Positions 5,669-8,730 of a stretch of 8,730 nucleotides of DNA are shown one piece after another; within the stretch, counting starts at the first letter, position 1, and every line of letters starts with the position of its first letter. The position numbers and the translations under genes are program-made. Below the pieces are notes generated by a model. The model worked only from the letters and a program-made list of their open reading frames with translations. It ran no database searches and was not told the origin of the DNA. Origin of the DNA: Lachnospiraceae bacterium UBA3801 (GTDB taxonomy: Bacteria; Bacillota; Clostridia; Lachnospirales; Lachnospiraceae). The stretch is taken from contig DFEN01000071.1 in assembly GCA_002368685.1 (NCBI GenBank), positions 1 to 8,730 of the forward strand, read 5' to 3'.

Positions 5669-7908
5669 TGCTAGGTTTAAATGATAGACAATCAGAGGCC
5701 TGCTCGTATACCGAGGGGCCTCTTCTTATACTTGCAGGTGCAGGAAGTGGAAAAACTCGTGTTTTGGTTCACCGTATAGCTTATCTCATTGATGAGAAGT
5801 CAGTTGATCCTTATAACATACTGGCTATCACATTTACAAATAAGGCTGCAAATGAGATGAAGGAACGTGTTGAACGCGAGATTGGTGCACAGGCAGAGGG
5901 TGTCTGGGTTAGTACATTTCACTCTATGTGCGTGAAGATACTTAGACGTTTCTATTCAAGAATAGGTGGAAATAATAATTTCACAATTTACGATACTGAT
6001 GATCAGAAAGCTGTAGTTAAGGAAGTTCTTAAGACTCTGGCTATTGATCCTAAGATGTATCCAGAGAGAGCTTGTATCAGCTTCATATCAACTGCAAAAG
6101 AAGGATATAAGACTCCAGAGGATATGGACCTAGAGGCGGGTTCTGACTATAGAGCTATTCAGATGGCTCGTATATATCGTGAGTATCAGAAGAGAATGAA
6201 GCTAAATAATGCTCTTGATTTTGATGATCTTATTTTTGAGACACTTGAGCTTTTCCAGAAGGATGAAGAGGTTCTTGAGCTTTATCAGACACGCTTCAAA
6301 TATATAATGGTCGATGAGTATCAGGATACTAATAATTCTCAGTTCGAGCTCGTTAGACTTCTCGCTGCTAAATGGCGTAATCTCTGCGTAGTTGGTGACG
6401 ATGATCAGTCCATCTATAAGTTTAGAGGTGCGAATATCTATAATATTCTAAACTTTGAGGATGAGTATACTGATGCGAAGGTTGTTAAGCTGGAGCAGAA
6501 TTATAGATCTACATCGAATATCCTGAATGCCGCAAATGCAGTTATAGCTAATAATGAAGGGCGTAAGGATAAGAGGCTTTGGACGGAAAATGGCGAAGGC
6601 TCTAAGATTAATTACACCGTATATGAGACGGAATATGAAGAAGCTCATGGTGCAGTAAATATAATCCTTGAGAAAAATATAGAGGGAAGACCATACTCAG
6701 ATATGGCCATTCTGTACCGTACAAATGCACAGTCCAGAGCAATAGAAGAGAAGCTCGTTTATGCGAATATTCCATACAAGCTTGTGGGTGGTACTGGCTT
6801 CTACAATAGAAAAGAAATAAGAGATATTGTTGCATATCTGAAGCTCTTAAGTAATAACTCAGATGAAGTTTCTTTTTCAAGAATTATTAATGTTCCTAAG
6901 CGTGGTATAGGACAAACCAGTATTACTAAGATTCGTGAGCTAAGTACTGAAGCAGGCGTATCAATGTATGATTTCTGTAAAAATGAGTCAAATAGAAGTC
7001 TTTTAGGTAGAGCCGCAGAAAAAATCGGTGGCTTTATAGAGCTTATGGAATCCCTTGTTCCAGTTGCTGAGAGTGGTGATCTTGAACAACTCTATGAGGA
7101 TATCATGGAGAAGACAGGCTATAGAAAAGAGCTTGAGATAGAGAGAACTGACGAGTCTGCTGCTAGACTTGATAACCTAGAAGAATTAAAGAACAAGATT
7201 GTAGGTTACATGGAAGAGGAAGAAGAACCATCTCTTATGGGACTTCTCGAAGACATTTCTCTAGTTGCTGATACTGATGATAGTGCTGAAGATACTGATA
7301 ATAAGGTTACTCTTATGACTCTTCATAGTGCTAAAGGCTTGGAGTTCCCGGTTGTCTTTATTACTGGTATGGAGGAGAGGCTATTCCCTAGCGGTATGGC
7401 TATGGATAGCGATGATCCAGATGCAGTTGAGGAAGAGAGAAGACTATGCTATGTTGGTATTACAAGAGCTAAGGAAGAACTTTATTTAAGTTCAGCTACT
7501 ACCAGAATGATGCATGGTAATAGAAATTATCCTTTGGAATCTAGATTTATAAGTGAGATTCCTAAGGAATATATGACTAGAACTGGAATCAAAGCAAATG
7601 TAATCAAGAAAGATCCATTTACAAGCTCATTTGTTGGATCTAATTCAGGTGCATCTATTACATCAAGTACTTCGACTACAAGGTATACAGCTCCACCACC
7701 AAAGTCTTTCAAGAAGGCTACAGCTCCTCTTGCTGATGTAAGTTCTATAGAATATGGTGTAGGAGATACAGTCAGACATATAAAGTTTGGCAAGGGTAAG
7801 GTTATCAGCATGGTTAAGGAAGCGGATGATTATGAAGTGACAGTTGCTTTCGATACTGTTGGAGAGAAGAGACTCTTTGCAACACTTGCAAAGCTTAAAA
7901 AGGTTTAG
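5668..7908 (+). CDS. pcrA: ATP-dependent DNA helicase PcrA (UvrD/Rep superfamily 1A)
   Basis: A 3'-5' DNA helicase for nucleotide excision repair, plasmid rolling-circle replication, and clearing of RecA and stalled RNA polymerase. At 746 residues it is full-length. Motifs in order are: Q motif LNDRQSEA (4-11), Walker A AGAGSGKT (23-30), Ia TFTNKAANEM (55-64), Ib-region TFHSMCVKILRR (83-94), Walker B VDEYQDTN (215-222), III VGDDDQSIYKFRGA (242-255), IV QNYRST (277-282), V TLHSAKGLEF (551-560), and VI EERRLCYVGITRAKE (589-603). A Ser/Thr-rich linker (about 650-690) leads to a Tudor-like C-terminal domain (VGDTVRHIKFGKGKV, 698-712) that binds RNA polymerase in this family. The ATG overlaps the pspA stop (TAATG), and the nearest SD-like bases (AGGA, AGGG) lie 12-17 bases away, so translation is probably coupled to pspA. 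Arginine codon use changes partway through the gene. Confidence 0.97.
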   Translation: MLGLNDRQSEACSYTEGPLLILAGAGSGKTRVLVHRIAYLIDEKSVDPYNILAITFTNKAANEMKERVEREIGAQAEGVWVSTFHSMCVKILRRFYSRIGGNNNFTIYDTDDQKAVVKEVLKTLAIDPKMYPERACISFISTAKEGYKTPEDMDLEAGSDYRAIQMARIYREYQKRMKLNNALDFDDLIFETLELFQKDEEVLELYQTRFKYIMVDEYQDTNNSQFELVRLLAAKWRNLCVVGDDDQSIYKFRGANIYNILNFEDEYTDAKVVKLEQNYRSTSNILNAANAVIANNEGRKDKRLWTENGEGSKINYTVYETEYEEAHGAVNIILEKNIEGRPYSDMAILYRTNAQSRAIEEKLVYANIPYKLVGGTGFYNRKEIRDIVAYLKLLSNNSDEVSFSRIINVPKRGIGQTSITKIRELSTEAGVSMYDFCKNESNRSLLGRAAEKIGGFIELMESLVPVAESGDLEQLYEDIMEKTGYRKELEIERTDESAARLDNLEELKNKIVGYMEEEEEPSLMGLLEDISLVADTDDSAEDTDNKVTLMTLHSAKGLEFPVVFITGMEERLFPSGMAMDSDDPDAVEEERRLCYVGITRAKEELYLSSATTRMMHGNRNYPLESRFISEIPKEYMTRTGIKANVIKKDPFTSSFVGSNSGASITSSTSTTRYTAPPPKSFKKATAPLADVSSIEYGVGDTVRHIKFGKGKVISMVKEADDYEVTVAFDTVGEKRLFATLAKLKKV

Positions 7909-7916
7909 GGGATAAT

Positions 7917-8543
7917 ATGGAAAAAGAAAAGTTAGAAGCTAGAGAGAGGAGAGCATTTACGTTCTCAATTTATAAACTACTTATATCTATTGTTGCTCTT
8001 ATTATAATAATAGCTATATCGGTTGTTGTAGGTATAGTAATGCATAAGCGATACCTCGAGAAGCTCGAAGCTGAGAAGAGAATAACTTCAGCTGAGGTTT
8101 CTGAGAGACTTGAAAGTGTTAGTGAGCTTACGACTGAGAAGATTATCTACCAGGGCTATATTCGCTACGAAGAGGGCGATATACCATTTCTTACTAAGAA
8201 GAGCTATTCTATGACTTATACTGCGGAAATAGAGGCGGGGATAGATGTCTCAGAGATAGAGGTCACAGAAAAGGATGATAAGGTCTATGTCAAGATTCCT
8301 AAGTCTGAGGTTCAGAAGGTTTATGTAGATCCTGATTCCATCGAATTCTATGATGAAAGCTATGCGATATTTAATTGGGAGTCCAAGGAAGATGGTGTAG
8401 ATGCGGTATCAAATGCTGAGGCTGATGCAAAGGAAAATGCCAGTATAGATACTCTTAAGGAAGAGGCTGATAAACATGCTAAGGACCTTGTAGAAGGACT
8501 TCTCAGCGATGCTATAGGCGATGGTGAAGTAGTTGTAGAATAA
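7917..8543 (+). CDS. DUF4230-type single-pass membrane protein
   Basis: 208 residues of unknown function. A charged N-terminus (MEKEKLEARERR) precedes one strong hydrophobic helix (about 18-42). A basic stretch and coiled coil follow (HKRYLEKLEAEKR, 43-55), then a beta-rich extracytoplasmic region. That region has the layout I associate with DUF4230: LTTEKIIYQGYI (71-82), a YTAEIEAGIDVSEIEV core (101-116), KVYVKIPKSEVQKVYVDPDSIEFYDE (122-147), and an acidic, Ala-rich helix toward the C-terminus (162-200). The helix is not followed by a signal peptidase site, so I read it as a membrane anchor with the domain outside. AGGGG (7907-7911) sits 5 bases before the ATG and overlaps the pcrA stop. As third gene after pspA it may have an envelope role, but this is guilt by association. 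The DUF4230 assignment is from pattern memory. Confidence 0.8.
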   Translation: MEKEKLEARERRAFTFSIYKLLISIVALIIIIAISVVVGIVMHKRYLEKLEAEKRITSAEVSERLESVSELTTEKIIYQGYIRYEEGDIPFLTKKSYSMTYTAEIEAGIDVSEIEVTEKDDKVYVKIPKSEVQKVYVDPDSIEFYDESYAIFNWESKEDGVDAVSNAEADAKENASIDTLKEEADKHAKDLVEGLLSDAIGDGEVVVE

Positions 8544-8575
8544 TTTTATAACTATGTAGTTACAGAATAATTTTA
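8529..8575 (+). repeat. Imperfect 20-base direct repeat at a 27-base period, spanning a stop codon
   Basis: Bases 8529-8548 and 8556-8575 agree at 18 of 20 positions; both read GTAGTT, then a variable pair (GT or AC), then AGAATAATTTTA. The first copy holds the last codons and stop of the DUF4230 gene (TAA 8541-8543) and the second lies just after it. This looks like a local tandem duplication by slippage. Confidence 0.75.
8549..8562 (+). terminator. Weak stem-loop after the DUF4230 gene, possible poor terminator
   Basis: TAACTA and TAGTTA form a 6-base stem, but the 2-base loop (TG) is too tight, so the closing pairs would open. The stem has only two G-C-type pairs and no continuous T run follows (CAGAATAATTTTAACTTTT). 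It is the only hairpin between this gene and the next promoter, so it could mark the end of the unit, but intrinsic termination here is doubtful. Confidence 0.25.
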
Positions 8576-8577
8576 AC

Positions 8578-8606
8578 TTTTCATAACATTTAATATATGG
8601 TATAAT
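8578..8606 (+). promoter_or_regulatory. Extended -10 promoter for the gene at 8657
   Basis: A perfect TATAAT (8601-8606) is preceded by TG plus one base (8598-8600), giving the extended -10 motif TGnTATAAT. At a 17-base spacing lies TTTTCA (8578-8583), matching four of six -35 positions. Transcription would start near 8612-8614. Confidence 0.75.
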
Positions 8607-8616
8607 TCGGATATGT

Positions 8617-8630
8617 TGTATACGTATACA
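8617..8630 (+). promoter_or_regulatory. Perfect 14-base palindrome, probable operator
   Basis: TGTATACGTATACA is identical to its reverse complement and contains GTATAC twice. It begins about 10 bases after the -10 box, so it would cover roughly +4 to +18 of the transcript, a typical place for a repressor to block initiation. GT...AC half-sites of this kind are common for GntR-type regulators and also occur for others; the regulator is not in the window. Confidence 0.6.
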
Positions 8631-8645
8631 TTTTACTGAAAGGGG

Positions 8646-8665
8646 GTTTCTTAATTATGAGAAAC
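8646..8665 (+). other. Inverted repeat with the start codon in its loop
   Basis: GTTTCT (8646-8651) and AGAAAC (8660-8665) can pair in the mRNA, leaving TAATTATG in the loop with the ATG at its 3' edge. The upstream arm takes the last G of the SD sequence. A competing 4-base stem, GAAA (8638-8641) with TTTC (8647-8650), would place the five Gs of the SD in its loop. Confidence 0.4.
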
Positions 8666-8730
8666 GATGTAGTGGTTAAAGACGATGCAGTGGAGACAGC
8701 TAAGAATGCCATTGTTGCAGTATGTATTAT
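8657..8730 (+). CDS. 5' end of an unidentified gene, cut by the window edge
   Basis: Only 24 full codons are visible. The product begins MRNDVVVKDDAVETAKNA and runs on into a hydrophobic stretch (IVAVCI), which might be a buried helix or the start of a membrane segment. I do not recognise the family. Support for the gene comes from a strong SD (AGGGGG, 8641-8646, 10 bases before the ATG), an open frame to the edge, and an upstream promoter with its own palindrome. It is separated from the DUF4230 gene by 113 bases, so it is probably not part of the pspA-pcrA unit. Confidence 0.65.
   Translation, partial: MRNDVVVKDDAVETAKNAIVAVCI

Noticed and set aside
5012..7811. Open frames on the - strand inside pspA and pcrA (e.g. 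5012-5344, 6608-6880, 7527-7811)
   Set aside because: They are antisense to strongly conserved motifs, the products have the Cys/Leu/Ser-rich look of reversed coding sequence, and no promoter is evident.
1..8730. Mobile element, phage, CRISPR, tRNA or toxin-antitoxin content
   Set aside because: No transposase, integrase, spaced repeats, cloverleaf or paired small genes were seen; the window is compact housekeeping DNA.

Overview
The window comes from the chromosome of a low-GC Gram-positive bacterium, most likely an anaerobic Clostridia member and plausibly Lachnospiraceae. The reasons are AT-rich sequence, heavy use of AGA and ATA codons, strong AGGAGG-type ribosome binding sites, TTG as an occasional start codon, a class 1B (PyrK-dependent) dihydroorotate dehydrogenase, a pyrimidine-nucleoside phosphorylase and PcrA. 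Species cannot be named from the sequence alone. All genes lie on the + strand and are tightly packed.

Bases 1-4891 look like one operon: the 3' end of pyrK, then pyrD, a 104-residue three-helix membrane protein of unknown function, a 690-residue M29-type metallo-aminopeptidase with a long N-terminal extension, and a pyrimidine-nucleoside phosphorylase. Gaps are -1, 0, 19 and 17 bases. De novo pyrimidine synthesis (pyrK, pyrD) and nucleoside turnover (phosphorylase) would then share transcripts with a cytosolic peptidase.

Bases 4892-4978 are an 87-base spacer with a near-consensus sigma-A promoter (TTGAAA, 17-base spacer, TATAAT) and a strong SD sequence. It starts a second unit, bases 4979-8543: a PspA/IM30 membrane-stress protein (TTG start), the UvrD/Rep-type helicase PcrA overlapping it by one base (TAATG), and a single-pass membrane protein of the DUF4230 type.

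Bases 8544-8656 hold an imperfect tandem duplication at the end of the DUF4230 gene, an extended -10 promoter, and a perfect 14-base palindrome just downstream of the expected transcription start. They lead into a truncated gene of unknown function starting at 8657, so that gene appears to be separately and possibly repressor-controlled.

There is no sign of a mobile element, CRISPR array, tRNA or rRNA. This is mostly ordinary core-genome content, and I see no convincing new system. The points most worth following are the enlarged M29 peptidase, the enlarged and partly divergent nucleoside phosphorylase, the PspA-PcrA coupling, and the palindrome-controlled promoter at the right end.
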